A stretch of DNA of 64,000 nucleotides from Serratia sp. DD3 (GTDB lineage: Bacteria > Pseudomonadota > Gammaproteobacteria > Enterobacterales > Enterobacteriaceae): positions 1 through 64,000 of the forward strand of contig NZ_AYKS02000044.1 of the NCBI RefSeq assembly GCF_000496755.2. The letters are read 5' to 3'. The translations under genes were made by a program, and so were the position numbers. Under the pieces are notes generated by a model. The model saw nothing but the letters and a program-made list of their open reading frames with translations, ran no database searches and was not told where the DNA came from. This document shows positions 6,470 to 16,584 of the stretch, one piece after another (position 1 is the stretch's first letter; each line of letters starts with the position of its first letter).

Positions 6470-6694
6470 CACTTATCAAGCATTCAATGAATTGAATGTT
6501 GAAAAAAACGTCACCCGTCGAATTTTCCCGCTGATCACGTCTATTTTTTGTGCCAAATCACCCGAATTGCCAATAACGCGCATAAAAACTGCAGAAGAGA
6601 TCACATTTGCCAGAATACGCTCTTTTTAAATGCATATGAAAACAAGTAAGGTGCAAATACAAAATCAAATGAAAGCAAAAGAGAGATATCGATA

Positions 6695-7408
6695 ATGAAT
6701 GAAACTACAAAACGTATGGCAAGGCTGATCGACCTCAGTGCGGTGCAAGCCACCAATACCGAAGCCGATGTTCGCCACTGTGCCGAGCTGGCTAACCGTT
6801 ATCGCATCATTTCGGTTCATGTGTTGCCCTGCTGGACGCGCTTTCTAAGCACCCTACTGCCAGAGCAAGGTCGTGCCGATGTGATGATCGGGGGGCCGGT
6901 CGGTTTCCCCAGTGGCGGGCATGCGACCGATATTAAAGTGCAAGAGGTTCGCCAACTGATTACTGATGGCGCGCGTGAAGTGGATATGGTGGTGAATATC
7001 GGCAAGGTACTGTCTGGCGATTATGACTATGTGCGCCAAGACTTGCGCCGTGTGGTGGAGGCTGCGGCCCCCATTCCTGCCAAGGTGATTCTAGAAACCC
7101 ACTATCTGAATGAGGAGCAGATCCGCAAGGTGTGTGATATCGCGGTGGAAGTGGGTATGGCCTGGGTAAAAACCTCTACCGGCTGGGCACCTACCGGGGC
7201 GACAACCGAAAAAGTCGCCATCATTGCCGATCAGTTGCGTGGCCGCATTCAGATCAAAGGGGCCGGTGGCATCCGTGATCTGGACACCGTGCGGGCACTG
7301 TATCGCCTTGGGGTACGCCGTTTCGGTATGAGCGCTGCCGCCACCGAAAAAGTGCTGGAACAGTTGGAACAAGACCCTGGTCTGTTCCCGGAACTGAACG
7401 ATAACTAA
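6695..7408 (+). CDS. DeoC-like deoxyribose-phosphate aldolase family protein
   Basis: 237 residues with the DeoC TIM-barrel signature: REVDMVVNIG (Asp that polarises water), AWVKTSTGW (Schiff-base Lys) and IQIKGAGGIRD (second Lys). All catalytic residues are present, so a class I aldolase reaction on a phosphorylated sugar is expected. It is shorter than E. coli DeoC (259) and is not in a deoCABD operon but heads an FGGY kinase/FucP-like permease/VOC operon. That suggests a catabolic role for another sugar phosphate, cleaved to glyceraldehyde-3-phosphate or a similar product plus an aldehyde. A standard ribosome site (AGAGAG) precedes the ATG. The 280 bp upstream contain a TCACATTTGCC half-site resembling a weak CRP site; no dedicated regulator is adjacent. 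Confidence 0.8.
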   Translation: MNETTKRMARLIDLSAVQATNTEADVRHCAELANRYRIISVHVLPCWTRFLSTLLPEQGRADVMIGGPVGFPSGGHATDIKVQEVRQLITDGAREVDMVVNIGKVLSGDYDYVRQDLRRVVEAAAPIPAKVILETHYLNEEQIRKVCDIAVEVGMAWVKTSTGWAPTGATTEKVAIIADQLRGRIQIKGAGGIRDLDTVRALYRLGVRRFGMSAAATEKVLEQLEQDPGLFPELNDN

Positions 7409-7496
7409 CTCCCCATGCGCTATGCGCTGTCTTTAGCGCTCCAGTTTAACGCTTCTCGGGGTGGTTCACGCTGCCCCCACCAGGAGTGATAATAAT

Positions 7497-9029
7497 ATGA
7501 AAGACTTACTTCTTACCCTTGATATTGGCACCGGCAGTACACGCGCCGGGCTGGTGATGTGCACCGGAGAAATCCTCGGCTTCGCCCAGCGTGAATACGA
7601 TCAAATTACCCCTCAGGCAGGCTGGGCAGAACAGCCGCCATCACTCTGGTGGCAAAGTGCCTGTGAGTGTACGCAAGAGTTACTGGCCCGCTTTGCCGAG
7701 TATCGCCCACGCATTGCTGCCGTAGGGGTTTGTGGTCAAATGCATGGCACCGTGTTGCTGGATGCCGATGGTAACTTGGTGGTTGACCGCGCCCTGTTGT
7801 GGAACGACAAACGTTCCCAGCCGCAGGTCGAACACTTTAAGCAGCAGCAAGACTCTGCGCCTTGGCTGGCACTGCTCAATAACCCCCCCACTGCCGCTTG
7901 GCCCGCCTTCAAGCTGCGCTGGTTGCAAGAAAACCATCCTGAACTGTGGGCCCGTGTTGCCACCGTTTTAATGCCCAAGGACTACATCAATTTCCAGCTG
8001 TGTGGCGTGCGTGCCACTGATTACAGTGAAGCCTCCTGCTACTACCTGATGGATAGCAACACCCTCGACTGGTCAGCCACTGCACTTGAGCAATTCAATG
8101 TGCGGCGTGATCAGTTACCCGCCCTGCATCTCTCCAGCGAGGTCATCGGCCAGATCAGTCAGGATGCTTCTGCCGCCACCGGCTTACCGCTGGGGATACC
8201 CGTTGTTGTAGGTGCCGCAGATATGGCCGCTACCTTACTAGGGTCCGGGGTTTATCAGCCAGGAACAGCGTCAGACAGTACCGGCACCTCCACTTTATTA
8301 ACCATGGTCGCCAAGCAACCCTTGCTCGACCCATGGGTAAATAACCTGCACTTGGCCAACCCGGCTTGGGGGGGCTTTACCATTCTGGATGCAGGTGGCG
8401 ATGCAATGCGCTGGGCACGGATGGCATTGAACGATAGTCGGCTCAACCACCAGCAGATGTTAGAGCTGGCGGCACAGGTCAAACCGGGGGCTGAAGGGTT
8501 GTTGTTCCTGCCTTATCTTACCGGCGAACGCCTGGCTGAGCAGACCAATTCCCGGGCGCAATTCTTCGGCCTGCAGCGCAAACACCGGCAGGAACATCTC
8601 TATCGCGCAGTACTGGAAGGGGTGGCGCTGGCTTCACTGCGTAACTTGCAACAACTACGGCGCTGTGGTCAGGAACCGGACGCGATGATCGCCTCCGGCG
8701 GTGGTGCGCGCAGTGCCCTGTGGCTGCAAATCAAAGCCTCCGCCTATAACCTGCCCATCCTGCAAACCCGTAAGCAGGAAAATGGCACTACCGGTTGCGC
8801 CATTATCGCCGGAGTCGGGGTCGGTCTGTTCAGCAGCTTTGCACAAGGGGTGAGCCGTACCGTCAGTGTAGAACGGGAATTTATGCCAGACCCCAGGCTG
8901 CATCAACTCTACCTGCAATGTTTTGAGCTTTTTGAACAGCTCTATCGTCAGGCTCAACCCTTATACCAACAGCTTGATGCTATTAGCTCTTTCTCTTTTT
9001 CTACGGATAAAGGAACAACACCATTATGA
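7497..9029 (+). CDS. FGGY-family carbohydrate kinase (xylulokinase-like)
   Basis: 510 residues from ATG 7497, chosen because it follows CAGGAGTG and begins the canonical KDLLLTLDIGTGSTRAGL phosphate-1 motif; an in-frame GTG at 7461 lacks a ribosome site. Other motifs: GVCGQMHGTVL (substrate loop as in xylulokinase), VVGAADMAATLLGSG (catalytic Asp), DSTGTSTLL and ASGGGARSALWLQ (adenosine binding). FGGY kinases phosphorylate ketoses, polyols or deoxysugars. Placed between an aldolase and a permease, it should phosphorylate the imported sugar before cleavage. The substrate cannot be read from sequence. Its last codons overlap the permease start (ATGA, 9026-9029). Confidence 0.85.
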   Translation: MKDLLLTLDIGTGSTRAGLVMCTGEILGFAQREYDQITPQAGWAEQPPSLWWQSACECTQELLARFAEYRPRIAAVGVCGQMHGTVLLDADGNLVVDRALLWNDKRSQPQVEHFKQQQDSAPWLALLNNPPTAAWPAFKLRWLQENHPELWARVATVLMPKDYINFQLCGVRATDYSEASCYYLMDSNTLDWSATALEQFNVRRDQLPALHLSSEVIGQISQDASAATGLPLGIPVVVGAADMAATLLGSGVYQPGTASDSTGTSTLLTMVAKQPLLDPWVNNLHLANPAWGGFTILDAGGDAMRWARMALNDSRLNHQQMLELAAQVKPGAEGLLFLPYLTGERLAEQTNSRAQFFGLQRKHRQEHLYRAVLEGVALASLRNLQQLRRCGQEPDAMIASGGGARSALWLQIKASAYNLPILQTRKQENGTTGCAIIAGVGVGLFSSFAQGVSRTVSVEREFMPDPRLHQLYLQCFELFEQLYRQAQPLYQQLDAISSFSFSTDKGTTPL

Positions 9030-10357
9030 GCGAATCCCTAATCAGTAAAACCACAACGGAACAACAAACCGCAGCGGAACATATTGATCGCAGTGCCTAT
9101 CTCCCTGCGACCCCTTGGCTGCAACTGATGCTGGTTTGCTGTCTGTTTGCCCTGTGGGGCATGGCAGGCAACCTGAACGATATTCTCATCGCCCAGTTCA
9201 AGAAGGGGTTTGACCTGAGCGATACCCAAACAGCACTGGTGCAATCCATCTTCTTTCTTGGTTATTTCCTGGTGGCGCTACCAGCAGCGGCGGTGATCAA
9301 GCGTTACTCTTACAAAGTCGCCATTATTATTGGCTTGTGCCTGTATGCCCTCGGTTGTTTCCTGTTTATTCCTGCCGCACAAATCATGACCTATGGCGCT
9401 TTTCTGGCCTGTCTGGGGGTGATCGCTTCCGGTTTATCATTCCTGGAAACCTCCGCCAATACTTATTCCAGTTTGTTAGGGCCACTGGAAACCTCTACCC
9501 AGCGGATTAACTTCTCGCAGATTTTTAACTCGTTGGGGGTGATCTTTGGTGTGCTCATCGGCCAGCAACTGGTATTTAGCAAAAACGACCCAACGCACGA
9601 GCAACTACTGCAAATGCCTGCCGAACTGGCTGAAGCAGCACGTACTCAGATGGTATCGCAAGTCGTCACCCCTTATCTGATCATCGGGTCTGTTTTAGTG
9701 GTACTGGCGCTGATCTTTGTCGCCGTGAAATTTCCCGCCTGTAAAACCCAACACTCAGCAGGGGGAACCGGTAAGCCGCTCTCTCAGTCATTACGCATCC
9801 TGCTGGCAATGCCACGTTTTCGTCTCGGGGTTCTGTCCCAGTTTTTGTATGTGGGTGCCCAGGTGGGGCTGTGGAGTTTTACCATTCGCTTTGTGCAGAT
9901 GATTGAGCATGGCACCACCGAGCACTCCGCCACGTATTGGCTGATCGCCACGCTGATTTGCTACTCGGCGGGTAAAGTGGTCACGACGGCATTAATGAAG
10001 AAGTTTAATCCGGCGCTGCTGCTGGGTGTGTTCTGCTCTATCTGCGTGCTGTTACTGTTGTTGGCGGTCAATATTCATAGTCTGTTCGCCGTTGTGGCCA
10101 TTATGGGTGCCAACTTCTGCATGGCGCTGTGCTGGCCCACCAACTTCGGCCTGACCATCAAAGGGCTGGGGGAAGAAACCCAAGTGGCGGGTTCCATTGT
10201 GGTGATGTCGATTATTGGTGGTGCGGTAGTGCCGTTGGTCATGGGGATGATTTCCGACGCTAACGGCGGCAATATGCAAATTGCCTTCTCGGTGCCTTTG
10301 GTCTGCTTCGCTTATGTCGCCTTTTATGGCTTCTATTGTGTGAAGAAGGGGGTCTAA
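9026..10357 (+). CDS. FucP/GluP-like MFS sugar:proton symporter
   Basis: 443 residues, about 12 membrane helices. Helix 1 reads WLQLMLVCCLFALWGMAGNL, and an FLETSANTYSSLLG segment carries the family's conserved Glu and Asn. The family (FucP, GluP, DeoP) imports L-fucose, glucose/galactose or deoxyribose with protons. Start ATG 9026 overlaps the kinase stop by 4 bp, indicating translational coupling. A 40-residue soluble N-terminus precedes helix 1. It is the likely importer for the pathway of the neighbouring kinase and aldolase. Confidence 0.85.
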   Translation: MSESLISKTTTEQQTAAEHIDRSAYLPATPWLQLMLVCCLFALWGMAGNLNDILIAQFKKGFDLSDTQTALVQSIFFLGYFLVALPAAAVIKRYSYKVAIIIGLCLYALGCFLFIPAAQIMTYGAFLACLGVIASGLSFLETSANTYSSLLGPLETSTQRINFSQIFNSLGVIFGVLIGQQLVFSKNDPTHEQLLQMPAELAEAARTQMVSQVVTPYLIIGSVLVVLALIFVAVKFPACKTQHSAGGTGKPLSQSLRILLAMPRFRLGVLSQFLYVGAQVGLWSFTIRFVQMIEHGTTEHSATYWLIATLICYSAGKVVTTALMKKFNPALLLGVFCSICVLLLLLAVNIHSLFAVVAIMGANFCMALCWPTNFGLTIKGLGEETQVAGSIVVMSIIGGAVVPLVMGMISDANGGNMQIAFSVPLVCFAYVAFYGFYCVKKGV

Positions 10358-10358
10358 C

Positions 10359-10760
10359 ATGGCGTCGTTGATTTCTGGTCTGGCACATATTGGTTTGCGC
10401 AGTGCAGATATTGAACGCGCGACTCGTTTTTATCACTCATTGGGGTTTACCACTCAACAGTCACTGACCTCGGACTCGCCGCAAGGCTGCATTGAAGTGC
10501 GTTTTCTGGCATTGGGTGAGTTGGTTCTGGAACTGTATCAGCTGCCTTGGCCGGGTAAGCAACGGGATGCGGCGAGCTTCGGCATCGACCATGTGGCATT
10601 GCGGGTGAACGACCTGGCGGCAAGCCAGCAATGGGTGGAACAGCTTGGTTACCCGGTAATCGAAGGGCCCACCCATCAACCCAGCGGGCGCAACGGTGTG
10701 CGTTACTTTATGATTGCCGGGCCAGATGGTGAAAGGGTCGAATTTAGCCAACCCTTGTAG
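10359..10760 (+). CDS. VOC-superfamily (glyoxalase-like) protein
   Basis: 133 residues with two beta-alpha-beta-beta-beta modules. The first has GLAHIGLRSADIERATRFYH; the second has FGIDHVALRVNDLAASQQWV and ends in PDGERVEFSQP. The pattern of His and Glu ligands (HIG, VLELY, DHVAL, RVEF) fits a metal-binding VOC fold such as glyoxalase I or an epimerase/dioxygenase. It starts 1 bp after the permease stop and closes the operon. It may detoxify a reactive aldehyde from the aldolase step or isomerise the sugar; both are inference. Confidence 0.75.
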   Translation: MASLISGLAHIGLRSADIERATRFYHSLGFTTQQSLTSDSPQGCIEVRFLALGELVLELYQLPWPGKQRDAASFGIDHVALRVNDLAASQQWVEQLGYPVIEGPTHQPSGRNGVRYFMIAGPDGERVEFSQPL

Positions 10761-10774
10761 GTTATCGCCAGTCT

Positions 10775-10808
10775 ATTCAAGTTGCAGCGCTCTTGCTGCA
10801 ACTTGAAT
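10775..10808. terminator. 14-bp perfect palindrome after the sugar operon
   Basis: ATTCAAGTTGCAGC and GCTGCAACTTGAAT pair perfectly around GCTCTT. It sits between the operon and the end of the convergent ygiQ and lacks a T-run. It resembles the REP-like palindromes that recur in this window (for example 61053-61110) and probably ends or stabilises both transcripts. Confidence 0.6.
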
Positions 10809-10817
10809 GATCACGGT

Positions 10818-12998
10818 TTAGCTGGTTTTACCTCGGCTTTTACCTTTCTGCAGCGGCTTTTTCGCGGCTGGTGCAGCGGGGTTCCGCTGGCGAGTTATAT
10901 CCGTATGCTTGGTCAATGCCGGGCGGGTGTTGCGCTGCAAACGCTTGGCTTCACGCTGTTCATCAAGCGTCGGCGCGGGCACTAGGCATTCACGGCGGCT
11001 GCCAATCAAATGTTTCAGTCCCATCTCTTCCAGCGTGCTGCGGATCAACGGCCAGTTAAGCGGATCATGGTAACGCAGCAGCGCTTTTTGCAAACGGCGT
11101 TGGCGCTCACCCCGAGGGATAAACACCTCTTCGCTTTTATACCCCACCTTGCTTAACGGGTTCTTACCGCTGTAATACATGGTGGTGGCGTTAGCCATCG
11201 GTGAAGGGTAAAAATTCTGTACCTGGTCGAGCCGGAAACGGTTTTTCTTCAGCCACAGAGCCAAATTCACCATATCTTCATCACGGGTGCCCGGGTGCGC
11301 AGAGATAAAGTAAGGAATAAGGTACTGTTCTTTACCCGCCTGCTTGGAAAACTGATCGAACAACTGTTTGAAGCGATCATAGCTGCCCATGCCCGGCTTC
11401 ATCATTTTAGACAGTGGCCCTGACTCGGTATGCTCCGGGGCAATCTTGAGGTAGCCGCCCACATGATGGGTCGCCAGCTCTTTAATATAACGGGGATCTT
11501 CCACCGCCAAGTCGTAACGTACCCCAGATGCAATCAGGATCTTTTTGATCCCTTTAAGCGCACGAGCCCGGCGATAAAGCTTGATGGTGGGCTCATGGTT
11601 GGTATCCATATAGGTACAAATTTCTGGATAGACGCAAGATGCTCGGCGACAAGTCTGCTCTGCACGGGGGTTGGTGCAGCGCAACATATACATATTGGCA
11701 GTTGGGCCACCCAGATCTGAAATCACCCCAGTAAAGCCCGGTACTTTGTCGCGGATCTCTTCGATCTCACGCACGATCGACTCTTCTGAGCGGCTCTGGA
11801 TAATGCGCCCTTCGTGCTCGGTAATCGAACAGAACGAACAGCCACCATAGCAACCACGCATGATATTCACCGAAAAACGGATCATATCATAAGCAGGAAT
11901 ACGCTCTTCACCATAAGCAGGGTGCGGCACACGCTGATACGGTAGCCCAAACACGCTGTCCATTTCTGAAGTGCTGAGCGGGATAGCTGGTGGGTTAATC
12001 CATACATAGCGATCGCCATGCTTTTGCATCAAGGCACGGGCACAACCTGGGTTAGTTTCGTGGTGCAGAATGCGTGAGGTGTGGGCATAAAGCACTTTGT
12101 CTGCTTTCACTTTCTCAAAAGAAGGCAGCAGGACATAGGTTTTTTCCCATGGCTTCGGTTTAGCCGCGCGTACGGTGATGGGCTTGACCTCCGGCTCTGG
12201 CGTACTGCCATCAGCACAGGGGAGATTTTCACCATAAGGGTTAAGAATAGGTTCAATGCGCCCCGGCTGGTCAAGGCGGGTTGAATCGACACCCGACCAC
12301 CCTATCAATGCCTGCTTGCGCATGATCGCCGTGTTGCGAATATCATTGATATCCTCAATTTTTTCACCGGCAGCCAAGCGGTGAGCCAACTCCACCAGCG
12401 GGCGTTCACCATTGCCGTAGATCAGCATATCGGCTTTGGAATCTACCAATACCGAACGGCGCACCGTATCAGACCAGTAATCATAGTGGGCAATACGCCG
12501 TAAACTGGCTTCAATCCCCCCGAGGATAATCGGCACATCTTTATAGGCTTCGCGGCAGCGCTGGCTATAGACTAAGCTCGCCCGATCCGGACGTTTGCCC
12601 CCCACATTGCCAGGGGTGTAAGCATCATCATGGCGCAATTTACGATCAGCGGTATAACGGTTGATCATCGAATCCATATTGCCCGCGGTAACACCAAAGA
12701 ATAGGTTCGGTTTACCCAAACGCATAAAATCGTCTTTGTTGCTCCAATCAGGTTGGGCAATGATCCCCACTCTGAAACCCTGCGCTTCCAGCATGCGCCC
12801 GATGATCGCCATACCAAAGCTCGGGTGGTCAACATAGGCGTCACCGCTGATGATGATCACATCACAGCTATCCCAACCCAGTTGCTCCATCTCTTCGCGC
12901 GACATGGGTAAAAATGGCGCAGGGCCGAAACATTCCGCCCAATAAGGCGGGTAGGAAAACAACTCTCGTTCAGGTTGGATCAGGCTTGTGGTGCTCAT
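10818..12998 (-). CDS. ygiQ: YgiQ-family radical SAM protein
   Basis: 726 residues, the normal length. The radical SAM cluster motif is [16 protein letters not shown] (around residue 375, CxxxCxxC). An N-terminal UPF0313/YgiQ-type domain contains [20 protein letters not shown], which resembles a B12-binding Rossmann pattern. The C-terminus is basic and low in complexity ([13 protein letters not shown]). The reaction is not established for the family. It is monocistronic, with its stop close to the palindrome at 10775. Confidence 0.95.
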   Translation of the reverse strand: MSTTSLIQPERELFSYPPYWAECFGPAPFLPMSREEMEQLGWDSCDVIIISGDAYVDHPSFGMAIIGRMLEAQGFRVGIIAQPDWSNKDDFMRLGKPNLFFGVTAGNMDSMINRYTADRKLRHDDAYTPGNVGGKRPDRASLVYSQRCREAYKDVPIILGGIEASLRRIAHYDYWSDTVRRSVLVDSKADMLIYGNGERPLVELAHRLAAGEKIEDINDIRNTAIMRKQALIGWSGVDSTRLDQPGRIEPILNPYGENLPCADGSTPEPEVKPITVRAAKPKPWEKTYVLLPSFEKVKADKVLYAHTSRILHHETNPGCARALMQKHGDRYVWINPPAIPLSTSEMDSVFGLPYQRVPHPAYGEERIPAYDMIRFSVNIMRGCYGGCSFCSITEHEGRIIQSRSEESIVREIEEIRDKVPGFTGVISDLGGPTANMYMLRCTNPRAEQTCRRASCVYPEICTYMDTNHEPTIKLYRRARALKGIKKILIASGVRYDLAVEDPRYIKELATHHVGGYLKIAPEHTESGPLSKMMKPGMGSYDRFKQLFDQFSKQAGKEQYLIPYFISAHPGTRDEDMVNLALWLKKNRFRLDQVQNFYPSPMANATTMYYSGKNPLSKVGYKSEEVFIPRGERQRRLQKALLRYHDPLNWPLIRSTLEEMGLKHLIGSRRECLVPAPTLDEQREAKRLQRNTRPALTKHTDITRQRNPAAPAAKKPLQKGKSRGKTS

Positions 12999-13191
12999 GA
13001 CAGGTGCTCTTGTACCGATTAATTTATCGCCGGGCGGCGATTATACGCACTCATGGCAAAAAAGTACGGATATTTATGCTCAAGTTGATTGAAGTTGCGG
13101 TCAGTTGACAAGCACGGCCCTGAAGCAAGAACCACAACAATCGTTGGCGACGGTGATTGATGCCATCATTTTTCCTGGGCACGACTGGCAA

Positions 13192-14304
13192 TCACTCCTC
13201 ATTAATCACCTGATACAGGGGGATCATTGCCGCTCCGTGGGAAGCGCTCAGAGCTCCCATTGAGGAGGCCACTAACCTGACTTTTGGGCGATGTGGATCA
13301 AGCTTTATAGCCAGACGTTGATTTATCGCCTGTACCAATCGCGCCAGGACCGGCTGCGGCATTGCACCACCAAGCACAATCAGTTGTGGATCTATCCATT
13401 GCAGACAACCCAGTACTGTTTGCTCTACCTGACTACAACAACGGTTAAACCAGGCCTCCAACACCGGATGCTGTTGCTCAATCAATTGAAGTAACTGCGC
13501 TTCCATCAACCCTTCGCTTTCGAGAGTGGCCAGCAAATCTTTATACGATGGCCGTGGCAAACCGGATGGGAACGCCATCCCCACTTCTCCCGCATTATAA
13601 AAACCACCGTGCAGTAATCGATGACCAACGACCATTCCTGCGCCAATACCATAACCGAGATCAATAAAGGTCAAATCGCTGTAATCGTTCCACTCGCCAC
13701 TGTATAGCTCGCCAATCGCTGATGCATTGGCATTGTTTTCCACCCAGGTCGGCCACGGCAAATTATCGGAAAACGCCTGCAACAGATCCACGTCACGCCA
13801 ACTTTCCAACCAAGATACACAATGGCGTTTCTTACCATCGGCCTTCAAGAAACCGGGGACCGCATAGCCAATACCCAAAATACGTGCATGCTGTAACTGT
13901 CGTTTCTTCAACGTCTGTTCAACCAACGTTTTGATCTGTATCAGCGTCGTATCCAGTGGCTGGTTTTCTTGATGTACTTCGCGGAGCGATAACAACTGGC
14001 GACCACTCAGATCCACCACGGTCATATCAATACAACCAGGGCTGAACGACAACCCGATAGCGCAGCCCCCGCCTGGATTAAGCCGCAACGGCAGCGATGG
14101 TTGCCCGCGCTGTCCGGTGTTACGTTCACCCTCTACCACCAAGCCGGAAAAAATCAACTCTCTGCATTGTTGAGTAATGGCCCCGGCGGTCAGCTTCGAT
14201 AACCGTGCCAACTGCGCACGGGTAACAGGGGCATGACGACGGATCAGCTCTAATAACAGGCGCTGCGAACCGCGCAGATCCAGGGGGTCAGATTGGGGAT
14301 TCAT
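13192..14304 (-). CDS. ROK-family transcriptional regulator lacking the zinc motif
   Basis: 370 residues from ATG 14304; the open frame extends to 14412, but the HTH begins just after 14304 and an AGGAC site precedes it. The N-terminal winged helix (LRGSQRLLLELIRRHAPVTRAQLARLS, RELIFSGLVVEG) is followed by a ROK sugar-kinase-like domain (GLSFSPGCIDMTVVDLSG, GIGYAVPGFL, ENNANASAIGE, LGYGIGAGMV, NAGEVGM). The zinc-binding CxCGxxGCxE segment normally found after GEVGH is missing; here it reads FPSGLPRPSYKDLL. The family senses sugars or sugar phosphates, as Mlc, NagC and XylR do. It lies next to the GDPD/ABC transporter locus on the same strand as the GDPD gene and may regulate it. Confidence 0.8.
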   Translation of the reverse strand: MNPQSDPLDLRGSQRLLLELIRRHAPVTRAQLARLSKLTAGAITQQCRELIFSGLVVEGERNTGQRGQPSLPLRLNPGGGCAIGLSFSPGCIDMTVVDLSGRQLLSLREVHQENQPLDTTLIQIKTLVEQTLKKRQLQHARILGIGYAVPGFLKADGKKRHCVSWLESWRDVDLLQAFSDNLPWPTWVENNANASAIGELYSGEWNDYSDLTFIDLGYGIGAGMVVGHRLLHGGFYNAGEVGMAFPSGLPRPSYKDLLATLESEGLMEAQLLQLIEQQHPVLEAWFNRCCSQVEQTVLGCLQWIDPQLIVLGGAMPQPVLARLVQAINQRLAIKLDPHRPKVRLVASSMGALSASHGAAMIPLYQVINEE

Positions 14305-14474
14305 TGTCGTTATTGTCCTGTCATCAAAATCATTCTCGCCACCGGGGGCAACAAAACAGCGCTCGCTAAGCACATCCTCACACAAGCGACCCTCTACGCG
14401 AGAAATCTGCACACCGCAGCCTTATGTGTTATATCCAATGCATCGGCGTAAAATAGCCCACTGCAGCATTAAGT

Positions 14475-15305
14475 TTACTCGCAACGTAGGCCAGCCTCTT
14501 TAATCAACCCTTGTAAATACGGGATATCGTCGTGGCTGAGCATATCAATCAACCCCTCTCGTAACCATCCAAGGATCTCAGGGTGGCTATCATAACCGAA
14601 TTTATGTTGATACTGGGCCAGCGGGTCCATGTTGTTTTTCACTTCATGTAAATACATACGAGTGCCCAAGCCCGCTTTTTTGTACGCTCGCAAATCATCA
14701 ACATGAGCAAATTCATATTCAAAGCATACGCAACTGGCGTTTGATTGCTGTACCGCAGCCAATTGATTATTGTAACGCTCCAATGTCACCACCTGTAACG
14801 CTAGGGTCGGGATCTGCGCTTTCACCCGGTTAATCAGCACATGGTTAAAACCCAGCAATTGAATATGGCCAATGGCTTCAGGCAACGTCTGTAGTAAGGT
14901 TACCAACGCCGCGACAAATTCATCATGACGGCGACGTTGCTTAGCTTCGACAATCAACCCCATGTCATTTTCCACCGCCCAACGCAATACATCAGCCAAT
15001 AATGGGATGCGAGTTTCAGCAAATTTCGCGTGATACTTCACGCCAAAATCACTGGTCAGCAGCTGTGAATAACTTAGCTGTTCAACGAATCCCTGCCCGG
15101 TGGACACCCGATCAATACGATGGTCATGAGTCACAACCAACTGATCATCTGCCGTGAGGTGGATATCAATCTCAATACTGTGAGTTCCCGCTTGGCGGGC
15201 CGCTTCAAAAGCGGGAAACGTATTCTCCGGTGAACAGCTGGAATACCCTCGGTGACTATTGGCTAACACAATCCCTTCAGCAGCCCGGTGGAAGTTAAAC
15301 GCCAT
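14475..15305 (-). CDS. Glycerophosphodiester phosphodiesterase (GDPD) family protein
   Basis: 276 residues, cytoplasmic, without signal peptide. GDPD fold motifs: ANSHRGYSSCSPENTFPAF (HRG..PENT), IEIDIHLTADDQLVVTHD (metal Glu/Asp and second His) and LIVEAKQ (ExK). The enzyme hydrolyses glycerophosphodiesters to glycerol-3-phosphate and an alcohol. It is divergent from an ABC importer across a 211-bp control region with inverted operators, so its substrate is probably what that importer brings in. It resembles the cytoplasmic UgpQ role rather than periplasmic GlpQ. Confidence 0.88.
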   Translation of the reverse strand: MAFNFHRAAEGIVLANSHRGYSSCSPENTFPAFEAARQAGTHSIEIDIHLTADDQLVVTHDHRIDRVSTGQGFVEQLSYSQLLTSDFGVKYHAKFAETRIPLLADVLRWAVENDMGLIVEAKQRRRHDEFVAALVTLLQTLPEAIGHIQLLGFNHVLINRVKAQIPTLALQVVTLERYNNQLAAVQQSNASCVCFEYEFAHVDDLRAYKKAGLGTRMYLHEVKNNMDPLAQYQHKFGYDSHPEILGWLREGLIDMLSHDDIPYLQGLIKEAGLRCE

Positions 15306-15330
15306 TTTCAGTTTCTCCTGATACGATATG

Positions 15331-15499
15331 AATATTAACTTTAATACCTTAACTTAAATTATGAAGCATTTTTTGCGATCAAGGTACTAGTATTTTGTTT
15401 TTATTGGAAAAATAATTATTTTTACCTATTTTTTATTTTAATGACAACTGTCACATAAAGTTAATATTTAGTGTGTAAACTTAATATCCAACTTAAATC
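15331..15499. promoter_or_regulatory. Divergent control region of GDPD and ABC importer genes
   Basis: AATATTAACTTTA (15331-15343) and TAAAGTTAATATT (15456-15468) are perfect 13-bp inverted copies, each near one of the divergent genes. A second pair is direct: TTAATACCTTAACTTAAATT (15341-15360) and TTAATATCCAACTTAAATC (15481-15499). The motif AACTTAA/TTAAGTT recurs. This is the likely binding region of the GntR-type or ROK-type regulator of the locus. The region is strongly AT-rich. Confidence 0.6.
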
Positions 15500-15516
15500 A
15501 AACAGAAAACAGGCAT

Positions 15517-16584
15517 ATGTCAAAACTGGTTCTGGAACAGATCAGCAAAAAATTCGGCGATTTTCATGCCGCCAAAGAGATTTCGTTTTGCGCAGAAGAA
15601 GGGGAATTTGTCACTCTGCTCGGGCCCAGTGGTTGCGGCAAAACTACCCTGCTGAAAATGGTTGCTGGCTTTCACCAGCCAGACAGTGGCAACATCCTGA
15701 TTGGCGGGAAGGTGGTCAATAACATGCCACCAGAAAAACGTAACACCGCCATGTGCTTCCAGTCCTATGCCTTATTTCCACACCTTAATGTGGCACATAA
15801 CATCTGCTTTGGTCTGAAGCAGAAAAAGGTGAGTTCCAGTGAACAGCAATCCCGGCTGGCTGAAGCACTCAAGCAGGTTGGGATGGAGAGTCAGCGACTG
15901 AAAATGCCCGGCGAACTCTCTGGTGGGCAACAGCAACGGGTCGCGCTGGCCCGTGCCATGATCACTCGCCCAGATGTGATCCTATTCGATGAACCACTTT
16001 CTAATCTTGATGCCAAGCTGCGTGAAAGCGTGCGTTTTGAAATCAAAGAACTGCAACGGCAATACCAGCTTACCTCGATTTATGTTACCCATGACCAAGC
16101 TGAAGCGCTGGCTATGTCGGATAAAATCGTCGTACTTAACGCGGGTAGCGTGGAGCAAATCGGTAAGCCAGATGAGATTTACTACCGTCCAACCAGCCGT
16201 TTTGTGGCGGATTTTATCGGTGCAGCCAATATTGATAAGGCACAAGTCACCCCTGCAGAGCAGCCTGGTTATTACCGGGTACGCTGTGGACTAGGCGAAT
16301 TTTATGTCCATTCTGAGCTGCCACCCCGTGCAGAATACTGCTATATCTGCTGGCGGCCTGAGGACGCGCAGTATGTCGGTTCAGTCGCCACCTGCGATAA
16401 TCATTTCACTCTCACCATGGATAAAATGGCGTTTATGGGCAATCTCACTGAAGCCTGGGGCCACAATGATGCCGGGCTGTCCGTGAGATTACAGCTGATC
16501 AAAAAACCCCCTGTAGCACCGGGTGAACGTGCTGGTTTCCGCCTGGCAGAAAATGCCATTCACTTTCTGGAACCCACATCATGA
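15517..16584 (+). CDS. ABC importer ATP-binding protein (PotA/FbpC type)
   Basis: 355 residues. Walker [10 protein letters not shown] (about 36-44), signature [15 protein letters not shown], Walker [16 protein letters not shown] and switch His in YVTHDQAEA; a TOBE-like regulatory domain fills the last ~110 residues. It drives uptake through the two permeases encoded directly downstream; the start of the first overlaps its stop by 4 bp. The set resembles the spermidine/putrescine-iron-phosphonate class. A substrate linked to phosphodiesters is suggested by the divergent GDPD gene, but 2-aminoethylphosphonate-type importers (PhnSTUV, also with a GntR regulator) are similar. Confidence 0.88.
   Translation: MSKLVLEQISKKFGDFHAAKEISFCAEEGEFVTLLGPSGCGKTTLLKMVAGFHQPDSGNILIGGKVVNNMPPEKRNTAMCFQSYALFPHLNVAHNICFGLKQKKVSSSEQQSRLAEALKQVGMESQRLKMPGELSGGQQQRVALARAMITRPDVILFDEPLSNLDAKLRESVRFEIKELQRQYQLTSIYVTHDQAEALAMSDKIVVLNAGSVEQIGKPDEIYYRPTSRFVADFIGAANIDKAQVTPAEQPGYYRVRCGLGEFYVHSELPPRAEYCYICWRPEDAQYVGSVATCDNHFTLTMDKMAFMGNLTEAWGHNDAGLSVRLQLIKKPPVAPGERAGFRLAENAIHFLEPTS

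Noticed and set aside
6550..6694. Clear CRP site before the aldolase gene
   Set aside because: Only one half (TCACATTTGCC) fits; the other half is poor.
10782..10985. Plus-strand frame over the end of ygiQ
   Set aside because: It covers the palindrome and the antisense of the ygiQ basic tail.
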